This document shows positions 34,540 to 43,845 of a stretch of DNA of 64,000 nt, one piece after another. The notes beneath the pieces were generated by a model, which was given only the letters and a program-made list of their open reading frames with translations, was not told the DNA's origin and searched no databases. Origin of the DNA: Alphaproteobacteria bacterium bin52 (GTDB taxonomy: Bacteria; Pseudomonadota; Alphaproteobacteria; Thalassobaculales; Thalassobaculaceae); assembly GCA_002238645.1 (NCBI GenBank), contig MPMT01000018.1, positions 1 through 64,000 on the forward strand, written 5' to 3'. Numbering within the stretch: position 1 is the first letter of the stretch; every line of letters starts with the position of its first letter. Position numbers and translations under genes: made by a program.

Positions 34540-35919
34540 ATGAACGGTAATGAGGACAACAGGCTCACCAGGCGGCTCGGCCGCTATGCTCGGGTAACGG
34601 GCACGGTCGGCGGCCTTGCGGCGCGCGTTGCCGGCCAGCGCTACCTCGGGCTGAACCTTCCCGGTGGCGAGCTTCCAGCCGAGATTCGCGCTGCGCTCGG
34701 CGGTCTCAAGGGGCCGTTGATGAAGGTCGCGCAGCTGCTTGCCACCATCCCGGACGTGCTCCCCGACGAGTATGTCGAAGAACTGCGCCAGCTGCAGGCA
34801 AATGCCCCTGGCATGGGACGACTGTTCGTGCGCAGGCGCATGTCGGCCGAACTCGGTCCCGGCTGGCGCAACCTGTTCTCCGGGTTCGACGAGACCGCCG
34901 CTGCCGCAGCCTCGTTGGGCCAGGTGCACCGGGCTCACGACCATGACGGCCGTATCCTTGCCTGCAAGCTCCAGTACCCCGACATGGCGTCCACCGTGGA
35001 AGCCGACCTCGCGCAGCTGCGCGTGGTCCTGGCGCTGTACGAACGCTACGACCGGGCGGTCAGGTCATCGGAGATCTACAAGGAACTGCAGGTGCGGGTC
35101 CGGGAGGAACTCGACTACTCGCTCGAGCGCCGCCACCTCGAACTGTACCGGTTCATGCTGGAGGCCGAGGAGACCGTGCATCTCGCCGAGCCGGTGGAGG
35201 AACTCAGCACCGGCCGGCTGCTGACCATGACCTGGCTGGAGGGCCAGCCGCTGCACGAGTTCATGGCCGGGAACACCGGCCTGGAGATGCGAAACCGGGT
35301 TGCGCACCACATGTTCCGGGCCTGGTACGTGCCATTCTACTACTTCGGGGTCATCCACGGCGATCCGCATCTCGGCAATTACACCTTCCGCCCTGACGGC
35401 TCGGTCAACCTGATGGACTTCGGCTGCATCAGGGTATTCCCGGCGCCGTTCGTGCGGGGCGTGATCGACCTTTATGTCGCGCTCAGGGACGGGGACGAGG
35501 AACTGGCGGTCGAAGCCTACCGGAACTGGGGATTCGACGATATCGACCGCGAGACCATCGAGGTGCTGAACCACTGGGCCCGTTATCTCTACGGACCCTT
35601 GATGGTCGACCGGGTTCGCACGATCCGGGACCGCGACGGAGGCACGGACGGGAGAAAGGTCGTCGGGCGGGTCCACGGCGAACTGAGACGGCTGAACGGG
35701 GTCAGGCCGCCGCGCGAGTTCGTCCTGATGGACAGGGCCGCGGTGGGACTCGGATCGGTGTTCATGCATCTCGGCGCCGAGATCAACTGGCACCGGCTCT
35801 TTCACGACCTGATCGACGACTTCGATCAGCACGCCATGGCGGCACGCCAGGCTTCGGCCCTGTCGCGTTTCTCCATTCCGGCGCAGGACGAGCCGGGCGC
35901 AGGCACGGATCCGGACTGA
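34540..35919 (+). CDS. ABC1/AarF (UbiB-like) atypical kinase
   Basis: 459 residues. Atypical protein-kinase-like fold: N-terminal KVAQLLATIPDVLP replaces the usual KxGQ extension motif, then AAAASLGQVHRAHD as the Ala-rich nucleotide loop, LACKLQYPD with the ATP-binding Lys, VREELDYSLERRHLELY, the catalytic VIHGDPHLGNY and the metal-binding LMDFGCI. Family members support ubiquinone synthesis or lipid homeostasis. No C-terminal membrane segments are apparent (in UbiB these anchor the protein), so a soluble AarF relative rather than true UbiB is more likely. Function is inferred. Confidence 0.85.
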   Translation: MNGNEDNRLTRRLGRYARVTGTVGGLAARVAGQRYLGLNLPGGELPAEIRAALGGLKGPLMKVAQLLATIPDVLPDEYVEELRQLQANAPGMGRLFVRRRMSAELGPGWRNLFSGFDETAAAAASLGQVHRAHDHDGRILACKLQYPDMASTVEADLAQLRVVLALYERYDRAVRSSEIYKELQVRVREELDYSLERRHLELYRFMLEAEETVHLAEPVEELSTGRLLTMTWLEGQPLHEFMAGNTGLEMRNRVAHHMFRAWYVPFYYFGVIHGDPHLGNYTFRPDGSVNLMDFGCIRVFPAPFVRGVIDLYVALRDGDEELAVEAYRNWGFDDIDRETIEVLNHWARYLYGPLMVDRVRTIRDRDGGTDGRKVVGRVHGELRRLNGVRPPREFVLMDRAAVGLGSVFMHLGAEINWHRLFHDLIDDFDQHAMAARQASALSRFSIPAQDEPGAGTDPD

Positions 35920-35947
35920 CGGAATTCGGGCGGTGCCGCCCCGCGGC

Positions 35948-36562
35948 TCAGGACAGCAGTTCGCGCAGACTGGAAAGCAGGGTCTTGTGGAACTCGGTCC
36001 AGAGCAGCTGCAGTGTCTCTGGGTGCCGCCACCACCGGTCCATCTCGACCCGCTCGGCAAAGACCGGGAACGGATGGATCACCACGTCCGGAAGCAGCAG
36101 CGAGAGCTCGAACCGGCTGCGCGGCATGTGGTAGTTGCTGGTCACCAGCAGGATTGACCGCACCTCGTTCTTGCGGACCCAGGCCGCGGTCTCGGTGGCA
36201 TTGCCCAGCGTGTCCTTGGCCTCGTGGCCGAGCTCCACGCAGCACGCAAACAGCGTGTTGGTCACGGTTTGTCCCGCCCGGGAGCGCATCTGCTGTTTCG
36301 TGACCCGCGCGTTGACCCCCGAGACAAACAGTCGTTCGGCCCGTCGATCGGACAGCAACTCGAACCCGGCTTCGAGCCGTCCGCTCCCACCGGTCAGCAC
36401 CACGACCGCGTCGGCCTGTGCCGCCTGGACCGGACCCGGGCGCGGCACCTGATCGACGAAACGCAGGAACCCGGCGGCCCAGACCACGGGTGCCAGCACC
36501 AGCAGGACCACGAAGGTCCGGCGGAACGAGCTGATCCGCGCCTGCGGTGCGCCGGTCGTCAT
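35948..36562 (-). CDS. YdcF/SanA-like DUF218 membrane protein
   Basis: 204 residues from ATG 36562, overlapping the ftsX stop by four bases; a longer frame to 36763 lies inside ftsX. One N-terminal membrane segment (FVVLLVLAPVVWAAGFLRF) is followed by a periplasmic DUF218 domain: ADAVVVLTGGSGRLEAGFELL, RLFVSGVNARV, NATETAAWVRKNEVRSILLVTSNYHMPRSRFEL. DUF218 proteins are linked to envelope permeability and cell-wall metabolism (SanA, ElyC). Position directly after ftsEX is conserved in alphaproteobacteria. Confidence 0.85.
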   Translation of the reverse strand: MTTGAPQARISSFRRTFVVLLVLAPVVWAAGFLRFVDQVPRPGPVQAAQADAVVVLTGGSGRLEAGFELLSDRRAERLFVSGVNARVTKQQMRSRAGQTVTNTLFACCVELGHEAKDTLGNATETAAWVRKNEVRSILLVTSNYHMPRSRFELSLLLPDVVIHPFPVFAERVEMDRWWRHPETLQLLWTEFHKTLLSSLRELLS

Positions 36563-37476
36563 GACATCCGGCGCAGTGCGTACAGGGCCGCCAGCCGTGC
36601 TGTGACGACCGTGAGAATCGCGAATGCCACGGGAACGGCCGCGACGATGACCCAGTCGAGCAGCGACAGGGCAGCCGGGGAAAGCTGGACGGGCAGCGCT
36701 TGCCCTCTGCCGCCATTTTCCCTGGCGAGTCCCGTGACGGCGAGTACGGTACCGATCGCGCACAGTCCGCCCAGTCCGCAGACCGGAAGCGTGGTGCCGA
36801 CCATGTGACCCTGGAACCTGCGGGCAATGTAGGTGTCACGCGCTCCCATGAGCTTGAGCAGTTCGACGATGTCACGGTTGACCGTCAGGCCGGACAGGAT
36901 CGCGAAGACGACCGAAATCACCGCCACGAGCCCGACCAGGAGAACCACGATCCAGCCTCCCCGTGCCAGTGTCGACGCGGTGGCCGCCACCCGAGAGAGC
37001 CAGAGCCCGTGATCGTCGAGCACCGAGCCGGGCGCGACAGAGGTAATCCGCTCGCCGAGCCTGGTGAAGTCCACCTGGGCGCCGCGTTCGAGCTGGACGT
37101 CGATCATGAGCGGGAGTGGAAGTTCGGCAATCAGGGACTCGCCGAGCCACGGTTCAAGCAGTGCCCTGGTCCGCGCATTTTCCAGGACCGCATGGGCGTG
37201 GACGCCCGGTGTCTCGTCGAGGATTGCCGTGACAGAGTCGATCCTGTTCAGGGGCCCGTTCGAGGCCGGTTGTGATGCTTGGGGAACCTGGACCGTGACC
37301 ACGCCGGCGAGCGACAGCGACCAGCGGTCGAGCACCGTCTGCGCAAACAGGGCGCCGGCTACGGCAAGTGTCGCAAGGTAGACCATGACCCCGACGGTCC
37401 AGCCCAGGAAGGCGACGGTGTTTCCGTGGCTGACAGCGAATTCACGTCTGCTGCGTCGCGCCATCCCTGCCATCAC
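36559..37476 (-). CDS. ftsX: Cell division ABC permease FtsX
   Basis: 305 residues. The FtsX topology is visible: first membrane helix near residues 25-47, a periplasmic loop (about 50-170) containing DETPGVHAHAVLENARTRALLEPWLG, then three C-terminal helices (GWIVVLLVGLVAVISVVFAIL; GTTLPVCGLGGLCAIGTVLAV; WVIVAAVPVAFAILTVVTARL). ELLKLMGARDTYIARRFQGH is the coupling region that contacts FtsE. It works with FtsE to control peptidoglycan hydrolases at the division site. The gene overlaps ftsE by four bases. Confidence 0.9.
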   Translation of the reverse strand: MMAGMARRSRREFAVSHGNTVAFLGWTVGVMVYLATLAVAGALFAQTVLDRWSLSLAGVVTVQVPQASQPASNGPLNRIDSVTAILDETPGVHAHAVLENARTRALLEPWLGESLIAELPLPLMIDVQLERGAQVDFTRLGERITSVAPGSVLDDHGLWLSRVAATASTLARGGWIVVLLVGLVAVISVVFAILSGLTVNRDIVELLKLMGARDTYIARRFQGHMVGTTLPVCGLGGLCAIGTVLAVTGLARENGGRGQALPVQLSPAALSLLDWVIVAAVPVAFAILTVVTARLAALYALRRMS

Positions 37477-38192
37477 TTCCGGTAGACGGTCGATGCGGAG
37501 GAGTACCTCGAGTATTGCATCTCGACGCCCTCACCGATGATCACGAGGCGGGGATGCCGATACCTCGAGACCATGTTTTCGTTGTGGGTGGCGATCAGCA
37601 CGGTGGTCCCGGCACGATTGAGTTCCTCGAACAGGAACAGCAGGCGGTCGGCCAGCCGGTCATCCACGTTTCCGGTGGGCTCGTCCGCCAGCAAGAGTGA
37701 CGGACGCGCAATGACTGCCCGGGCGATGGCGATCCGCTGCTGCTGGCCGCCTGACAGTGCCGGTGGACGCGCATCCAGATACCGTGACAGCCCGACCCAT
37801 TCGAGCAGTTCCGACACGTGCCGGTGAATTACCGATTCCCGTTCTCCGGCAATGCGCAGCGGCAGGGCGACGTTCTCAAGCACGCTCAGGTGATCGATCA
37901 GCCGGAAATCCTGGAACACGATGCCGATGCGCCGGCGGATTTTCGCGATGTTGGACGCGTTGCCCTGGTGCGGATCGCGGCCGAAGATCCGTACCTGTCC
38001 CCGGCTCGGTCGCAGCGCCAGGTACATCATGCGCAGGATCGACGACTTGCCCGCCCCGCTGCGTCCGGTGAGGAAATGGAAACTGCCCAGCGGAATGTCG
38101 AAGGTCACGTTGCGCAGAATGGGCGGACTGTCTCCATAGCGCATCTCGACATTGTCGAACGAGACGATACTGTCGGATGCCATCATGCTCAT
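37473..38192 (-). CDS. ftsE: Cell division ATP-binding protein FtsE
   Basis: 239 residues. Complete ABC ATPase: Walker A TGRSGAGKSS, Q loop IVFQDFRLIDHLSV (the FRLIDHLSV string is typical of FtsE), signature LSGGQQQRIAIARAV, Walker B LLLADEPTGNVDD and THNENMV. The gene overlaps ftsX. Two further in-frame Met codons lie just inside the start (MSMMASD), so the exact start is uncertain by a few residues. Confidence 0.93.
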   Translation of the reverse strand: MSMMASDSIVSFDNVEMRYGDSPPILRNVTFDIPLGSFHFLTGRSGAGKSSILRMMYLALRPSRGQVRIFGRDPHQGNASNIAKIRRRIGIVFQDFRLIDHLSVLENVALPLRIAGERESVIHRHVSELLEWVGLSRYLDARPPALSGGQQQRIAIARAVIARPSLLLADEPTGNVDDRLADRLLFLFEELNRAGTTVLIATHNENMVSRYRHPRLVIIGEGVEMQYSRYSSASTVYRK

Positions 38193-38313
38193 GATTCGGG
38201 TTCACTCGCCCTGCGGGTAGTACCTGGCGTACCCATACACGTTGCGCTCGCGCCGTGCGGAGAATAATGCCGACGTTTTGCCGGACTGCAACGACCGGTT
38301 TCGCATCCGGTAA

Positions 38314-40893
38314 TCAGAACCGCTGCAACAACCGGTCAATGTAATCGAGTTCGAGCTGCGGTCGGTTGATTTCGCCCGAACGGCGGTGCAGTTCGTCGCG
38401 AATCCGCCGGGTCTTCTGGAAGTCGGGTTCGTCGGGAATTCCGATGATGGACTCGCTGTCATGACCGTCTCCCGGCCGGCGCGGACTGAGCGGATCGCGT
38501 GTCCCGCTGCGGGGAGCGCTGCTGCCCGACGGCTGCTGCCGGCCGGCGCTGCGCTGGAGCAACTGGTCCAGGAGCGCCTGTTCGGCACGGCGCAGCTGTT
38601 CGATCGCGGTGGCCTGGGATCCAAGCGCGCTGCCGGGTTGCTCGCGGTCAAGCGACCTGGTTGCATCTCCCATCGAGCGTTCTGCCTGCTCGAGGCTGGA
38701 CGGGACCTCCTGGCTCAATTCGCGCAGCCGGTCGCGGATCGACTGCAGGCTGCGCTGCAGCTCCCGCTGGGCCTCGGCCAGCTCCTGCGGCGTCATGCGC
38801 CGGAATTCCGCCTCCCCCTCGGTTGGCGGATCCCTCGTATCGCCTTGGCCAGGCTGGCTGCGCCGCTGCATGTAGGTCTCGTCGAGCAGTTCCTGCTGCC
38901 TGCGCTGCATCGCTCCCAGCTGCTGCATCATCTGGTCGAGCGCCCTTTCCTCGGGCGAGGCCCGGCGCTGGTCCATGTTGAGATTCTCCAGCATCTCCTG
39001 GAGCCGGGAGAGCATCTGCTGCGCCTGGCTGCGCGCGCCGGTCTCCGCCAGGTCCCTGATCCGGTCCAGCATCTTCTGCAGGTCCTCGCGGCGAACGCCG
39101 TTGGCATCGTTCCCGGTCTGGGTCGATGATTGTTGCTGCGGCGGGTTGCGCGCCATTTCCTGGGCCATGGCCTGCAGGTATTCGTCCAGTGCTTCCCTGA
39201 GCTGATCGACCAGTTGCCTGATTTCCTGGTCGGAGGCATCCGAGGCGAGGGCCTCCTGCAACTGGCGCTCCAGTTCACGGACCCTTTGTACGGCGTTGGA
39301 CAAGCCGCCGTCCTCGATCCGCAGCGCCGTTTTCCACAGCAACTCGGCCACCTCCTGGTCGGCGGTTCCGTCGGTAACGAGGCGCAGTCGTTGCGCCGCC
39401 GACTTCAACGCCAGGAAGGCCACTACGTCGTGCCCGTAGGCGTGCGGTCGACCCGCCAGGGTGAGCACGACCCGCGCCACGTCGCCACGGTCTTCCGGGC
39501 GCAGCAGCAGGCGCCGGCGTTGCTCGATCACCGCCCGGGCTATCGGGTGCAGGAACACCCGCTCCGGCAGGATCAGGTCCTCGGGCTCGGACCGGCCAGC
39601 CTGACCCGCACCGTCAGACGCCCGCAGAACCATTCGGACCGCGCGACCGGCCCACGGGTGCGGAGTGAGGTCGTGAATGCCCTGGCCGGCATGTTCGGTC
39701 CGTCCCGGTGTGATCGGCGGCATGGCGCGTTCGAGCACCTCCTCGCCGACGCTGCCATCCTCGTCAAGCAGTCTGATCTCGATCACCGTCGAAGCCAGGC
39801 CATAATCATCGCGGGCTTCGTAGAAGATCGAGACACTCCCGCGCCGGGTCGCGGAAGGCGGGCGGGCGAACCGGACGCTGGGCGGCAGGTCGGGTACCAC
39901 GTTGACGGACCAGTTCGCGAGATCCTGTCCGTTGTGGCGAATGGCAAATGCCGCGCTCGTGTCGATCTGACGGCGAACCCGATAGGTCTGCGGGGCCAGT
40001 TCCTCGAACGCCGCCGCCTCCTCCACGTGGTCCGTGAGGACACGCAGCACAGGAGCCGCTCCGGAACCGTTCACGGTGGCGAAAAGCACGCTGTTGACCG
40101 GAGCTGCCAGAGGGCCGGCCTGCGTGTTCCGCTCAAGCAAAATCGGCGCCCGTCCGGTGTAGGCGGGCGGGTCGATCCACGCGTCGACGGTGATGTCTGC
40201 GGTTGCAACCATCCCCGACAGGTCGGGCACGAAAGCGGCGGACAACCTCGCGACCGGGTCGTTCCTGGCCGCGACCAGGGCAACGATGAGCGCGATCCCG
40301 ATTCCGGCCCGCAGTCCGACGGGATCGAGATACGACAGGACCGGTCGCGGTGGCCCGAGCTGCACGACCGGGAGCGAGTGCGCGACCCGCTGCTGCCAGG
40401 CCCGCCCCCGCCGTTCAGCGCGCGGGGCGAACCCGGTTGGGGTGGGCCGGGGGGGCGCGCGGGGGAGGGGGGGCGCGCCCCGCGGCTGCCAGGCCCGCCA
40501 CAGCCGTTCAGCGCGCGGGTCGAACCGGTTGGCGGCCTGTTCGCTCAGGGTCGTGAGCGGGCGGTGCGCAAGGTTGCTGTCGGTCTCGAGCCGGCGGCGA
40601 GCCGCCGCCTCGTCCGGCACTTCGAACCCCTGGACGGCGCGGCGCAACAGCCAGAGAACCAGGACTGCAAGTGCGACCAGCAGGCCGACGTGGGCCAGGG
40701 GGCCCAGCACGAGGGCTAGCAGCTGGGGAAGTTCGAGCAGTGCGGCTGCGAGCACCGCCAATGCGACGCCGAGGGAAGGAGACGCCGAGCGAAGCAGTGA
40801 TTCCCAGACCAGCACCAGCCGGGCGAACCTCAGGCGGGCGTGGTACTGACCGGAGCCGGTGACCTTCATCCCTCGTCCCTCGTTACCTTGCAA
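38314..40893 (-). CDS. TIGR02302/DUF4175 membrane protein with an internal duplicated segment
   Basis: 859 residues. Two membrane helices at the N-terminus (about 40-85) and one about 190-205, then a large periplasmic region with TADITVDAWIDPPAYTGRAPILL, typical of DUF4175. The C-terminal third is Gln/Arg-rich and coiled-coil-like (NGVRREDLQKMLDRIRDLAE; MMQQLGAMQRRQQELLDETY). The final segment beginning RRPGDGHDSE matches the TIGR02302 tail. It sits between lysA and ftsE as in most alphaproteobacteria; function unknown, envelope-related by position. Between residues about 120 and 170, FDPRAERLWRAWQ reappears as FAPRAERRGRAWQ across a Pro/Arg-rich stretch: an in-frame duplication of about 31 codons that looks artificial. 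Confidence 0.85.
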   Translation of the reverse strand: MQGNEGRGMKVTGSGQYHARLRFARLVLVWESLLRSASPSLGVALAVLAAALLELPQLLALVLGPLAHVGLLVALAVLVLWLLRRAVQGFEVPDEAAARRRLETDSNLAHRPLTTLSEQAANRFDPRAERLWRAWQPRGAPPLPRAPPRPTPTGFAPRAERRGRAWQQRVAHSLPVVQLGPPRPVLSYLDPVGLRAGIGIALIVALVAARNDPVARLSAAFVPDLSGMVATADITVDAWIDPPAYTGRAPILLERNTQAGPLAAPVNSVLFATVNGSGAAPVLRVLTDHVEEAAAFEELAPQTYRVRRQIDTSAAFAIRHNGQDLANWSVNVVPDLPPSVRFARPPSATRRGSVSIFYEARDDYGLASTVIEIRLLDEDGSVGEEVLERAMPPITPGRTEHAGQGIHDLTPHPWAGRAVRMVLRASDGAGQAGRSEPEDLILPERVFLHPIARAVIEQRRRLLLRPEDRGDVARVVLTLAGRPHAYGHDVVAFLALKSAAQRLRLVTDGTADQEVAELLWKTALRIEDGGLSNAVQRVRELERQLQEALASDASDQEIRQLVDQLREALDEYLQAMAQEMARNPPQQQSSTQTGNDANGVRREDLQKMLDRIRDLAETGARSQAQQMLSRLQEMLENLNMDQRRASPEERALDQMMQQLGAMQRRQQELLDETYMQRRSQPGQGDTRDPPTEGEAEFRRMTPQELAEAQRELQRSLQSIRDRLRELSQEVPSSLEQAERSMGDATRSLDREQPGSALGSQATAIEQLRRAEQALLDQLLQRSAGRQQPSGSSAPRSGTRDPLSPRRPGDGHDSESIIGIPDEPDFQKTRRIRDELHRRSGEINRPQLELDYIDRLLQRF
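40393..40532. repeat. Imperfect tandem repeat with GC-biased copy inside the TIGR02302 gene
   Basis: Two copies of a 47-48-base unit, at 40393-40440 and 40486-40532, lie 93 bases apart. The left copy differs from the right only by changes to G or C (ACA to CCC, T to G) and one extra C. Between them is a run of mostly G (for example 40449-40455 and 40471-40473). The frame is preserved. The similarity of this lesion to the one in lpxK is notable. Confidence 0.75.
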
Positions 40894-40925
40894 CCGGTCA
40901 ATGTCATGTCACCAGTCCCCCGCGG

Positions 40926-42227
40926 TCAAGGACCCCCCGGCCGGTCGGCCAGCCAGTCCGGCACCCGTTCAAGCGCAAGTGCTTCCTCGACGGTCTGCCG
41001 GCGCCGGACCACCGCGAACCGGTTCGCCTTCACCAGCACCTCCGGGACCAGTGGCCGGGTGTTGTAGGTCGACGCCATGACGGCGCCGTAGGCGCCGGCG
41101 TCGAGAATGGCCAGCAGGTCGCCGCCATCGGGAACGGCCATATCGCAGTCCCTGGCAATATAGTCGCCGCTCTCGCAGATCGGCCCCACAAGGTCGCATC
41201 GCCGCACCGGGGCCCTGGCATCGGCCCGGGTGACCGGCACCACCCGGTGGCGGGCTTCGTAGAGCGTCGGCCTGATGAGGTCGTTCATTGCGGCGTCGGC
41301 GATCACGAACCACTTGTCCGCACCCGGCTTCGTGAACAGGACCCGGGTGACGAGCACGCCGGCGTCGCCGACCAGGAACCGCCCCGGTTCGAACCCGAGC
41401 CGGCAGCCGAGATCACCCACCGTGTCCGCGACGATGCGCGCGTAAGCGTCCAGGGCGGCCGGCATGGTTCCGTCGTAACCGATCCCCAGTCCGCCACCGA
41501 GATCGAGATGATCGATCCGGTGCCCGGCGCCGCGCAGCATGCAGGTCATCTCCCGCAGCCGAAGGTAGGCGCTGCGGTAAGGTGACAGGTCGAGCAGCTG
41601 CGAGCCGATGTGCATCGACAGGCTCTCGAGCCGTATGCCGGAAAGCGTGGCCGCCCGGTCGAACAGCTCGGGTGCGCGGGCGATGTCGACCCCGAACTTG
41701 TTTTCCCGTGTGCCGGTGGTGATCTTGGCGTGGGTTCCGGCGTCGACATCGGGATTGACCCGCAGTCCCGCGTACGCGGTGACCCCGAGGCCGGTGGCGA
41801 CTTCGGCCAGGAGTTCGAGTTCGGCGCCGGACTCGACGTTGAACTGCCCGATACCGGCGTGCAGGGCAGCCGACAGTTCGTCGCGGGTCTTGCCGACACC
41901 GGCAAACACGATGCGTTCAGCCGGGACCCCCGCCCGGAGCGCCCGGGTCAGTTCGCCGCCGGAGACGATGTCGACGCCGGCGCCGGCGTCGGCCAGCAGC
42001 GAGATCACCGCGAGATTGGAGTTGGCCTTGACCGCGTAGTAGATGCTGGCGTCAACCCCGGCGAAGGCCCGGACGAACGCTTCGTAGCGTGCCCGGATGG
42101 CACCCGCCGAATAGCAGTAGAACGGTGTTCCCACCTCGCGGGCGATGTCGTCGACGGCGACCTGTTCAACATGGAGGGACCCGCCCCGGTACGTGATGCT
42201 GGACACGCGATTCCGCCTTCCTGTCAT
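40926..42227 (-). CDS. lysA: Diaminopimelate decarboxylase
   Basis: 433 residues. A PLP-dependent fold-III enzyme making L-lysine from meso-DAP. PLP Lys in SIYYAVKANSN, then VDIVSGGELTRALRAG, glycine motif DLGGGLGIGYDG, GFEPGRFLVG and the active-site Cys of GPICESGDYIARDC. The start codon immediately follows the stop of the small lipoprotein gene (TGAATG). Position after argH and before the TIGR02302 gene is conserved in alphaproteobacteria. Confidence 0.95.
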   Translation of the reverse strand: MTGRRNRVSSITYRGGSLHVEQVAVDDIAREVGTPFYCYSAGAIRARYEAFVRAFAGVDASIYYAVKANSNLAVISLLADAGAGVDIVSGGELTRALRAGVPAERIVFAGVGKTRDELSAALHAGIGQFNVESGAELELLAEVATGLGVTAYAGLRVNPDVDAGTHAKITTGTRENKFGVDIARAPELFDRAATLSGIRLESLSMHIGSQLLDLSPYRSAYLRLREMTCMLRGAGHRIDHLDLGGGLGIGYDGTMPAALDAYARIVADTVGDLGCRLGFEPGRFLVGDAGVLVTRVLFTKPGADKWFVIADAAMNDLIRPTLYEARHRVVPVTRADARAPVRRCDLVGPICESGDYIARDCDMAVPDGGDLLAILDAGAYGAVMASTYNTRPLVPEVLVKANRFAVVRRRQTVEEALALERVPDWLADRPGGP

Positions 42228-42371
42228 TCAGTTGGACGGATAGCTTCGCGGGTGCGTGGCTGCGGCCGGGTTCGCGGGCTTCGGATCCCCGCGCTTGCCG
42301 CACGCGGCAAGCGGCAGCGCGAGAGAGACGAACAACGCTGCCATCAGCACCCAGTGCATGCGGGTCTTCAT
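42228..42371 (-). CDS. Small LptM-like lipoprotein
   Basis: 47 residues on the minus strand, start ATG 42369-42371, stop 42228-42230. It begins [20 protein letters not shown] with a lipobox LAAC (Cys24), followed by [11 protein letters not shown]. The [10 protein letters not shown]-like start of the mature part is the hallmark of LptM (YifL) relatives, which in E. coli stabilise assembly of the LPS translocon LptDE. The ATG overlaps the argH stop (ATGA) and the stop abuts the lysA ATG, so all three are coupled. Easily overlooked because of its size. Confidence 0.85.
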   Translation of the reverse strand: MKTRMHWVLMAALFVSLALPLAACGKRGDPKPANPAAATHPRSYPSN

Positions 42372-43807
42372 GTACCAGTCCCCACGGGTCGGGTCCGGAG
42401 GAACCGGTCGCGTGCGGTCCGCGCCGCCTGCCGGACGTTGACCGGTGCGGTACCGCCGAAGCTGGTTCGACTTGCCACCGACCGCGACGGGTCCAGCACC
42501 TCGAAGACCGCCTCGGTGATCCGCGGCTCGATCGACCGCATCGAGGCGAGGTCGAGCTGGTCGAGCCGGCAGCCGCGTTCCTCCGCCAGCCGTACCACCG
42601 CGCCCGTGATGTGATGCGCGGACCGGAACGGCATGTCGAGGCTGCGGACCAGCCAGTCGGCAAGATCGGTCGCGGTGGCGAAGCCAAGGTCAGTCGCCCG
42701 GCGCATGGCGGGCGCGTTCGCCCGAAGGTCGCGGACCATTCCGACGGTGGCTGCGATGCACATGTCGAGGGTGTCGGCGGCATCGAATAACGGTTCCTTG
42801 TCTTCCTGCATGTCCTTGCAGAACGCCAGTGGAAGTCCCTTCATCATGACCAGCAGCGCCTGCAGCGCGCCGAAGATGCGTCCGGCCTTGCCGCGGACCA
42901 GTTCGGCCGCATCCGGATTGCGCTTCTGCGGCATGATCGAGCTGCCGGTGGTAAACGCGTCGCTGAGACGCACGAAGTCGAACTGGGCACTGGTCCAGTT
43001 GACGATTTCCTCCGCGAACCGCGACAGGTGCATGGCGGCGATCGCGGCGGCAGCGAGAAACTCCAGCGCAAAGTCCCGGTCCGACACCGCATCCATAGAG
43101 TTGGCCATCGGCCGGTCGAAACCGAGCGCAGATGCGGTGTGGTCGCGGTCGATCGGAAACGACGTCCCGGCCAGCGCGGCAGCGCCCAGCGGACATTCGT
43201 TCAGGCGGGCGCGGCAGTCGGCGAAACGGCCACGGTCGCGGCCGAACATCTCCACGTAGGCCAGCAGATGGTGCCCGAACGTGACCGGCTGTGCCGCCTG
43301 GAGGTGGGTAAAGCCGGGCATGACTGTCTCGGCCCCGGCCTCGGCCTGGTCGATCAGGGCTTCCTGGAGTGCCATGAGGGCGTCGTCGAGCCTGTCGATC
43401 GCGTCCCGGACCCACATCCGGAAGTCCGTTGCGACCTGGTCGTTGCGCGACCGCGCGGTATGCATCCGGCCAGCGGCATCTCCCACGAGTTCCGCGAGCC
43501 GCGATTCGACATTCATGTGAATGTCCTCGAGACTGCGGCTGAACGCGAAGTGGCCATCCTCGATCTCGCGGCGGACCTGGTCGAGGCCGCGCGCGATCAG
43601 CCCGGCGTCCTCCTGGCTGATCAGGCCGCGGGCTGCGAGCATTTCGGTGTGGGCGCGCGAACCGGCGATGTCCTGGGCGTAGAAGCGCCGGTCGAAGTCG
43701 ATCGAGGGGTTGATCTCCTCCATGACCGCCGACGGGCCGTCCCGGAACCGCCCGCCCCACATTGCGCTGGAGGCGCGACTGTCGGTATCCCTGTGCCGGT
43801 TCGTCAC
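42368..43807 (-). CDS. argH: Argininosuccinate lyase
   Basis: 479 residues. Last step of arginine synthesis, splitting argininosuccinate to arginine and fumarate. Motifs: [12 protein letters not shown] near the start, [26 protein letters not shown], the Thr-His catalytic [21 protein letters not shown] and the fumarase-superfamily signature [15 protein letters not shown]. Divergent from the TlpA gene with 38 bases between starts, so promoters must overlap. Confidence 0.96.
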   Translation of the reverse strand: MTNRHRDTDSRASSAMWGGRFRDGPSAVMEEINPSIDFDRRFYAQDIAGSRAHTEMLAARGLISQEDAGLIARGLDQVRREIEDGHFAFSRSLEDIHMNVESRLAELVGDAAGRMHTARSRNDQVATDFRMWVRDAIDRLDDALMALQEALIDQAEAGAETVMPGFTHLQAAQPVTFGHHLLAYVEMFGRDRGRFADCRARLNECPLGAAALAGTSFPIDRDHTASALGFDRPMANSMDAVSDRDFALEFLAAAAIAAMHLSRFAEEIVNWTSAQFDFVRLSDAFTTGSSIMPQKRNPDAAELVRGKAGRIFGALQALLVMMKGLPLAFCKDMQEDKEPLFDAADTLDMCIAATVGMVRDLRANAPAMRRATDLGFATATDLADWLVRSLDMPFRSAHHITGAVVRLAEERGCRLDQLDLASMRSIEPRITEAVFEVLDPSRSVASRTSFGGTAPVNVRQAARTARDRFLRTRPVGTGT

Positions 43808-43845
43808 TGCCCGGAGGCCTTCCTTTGCACGCGAGAACGAGAAAC

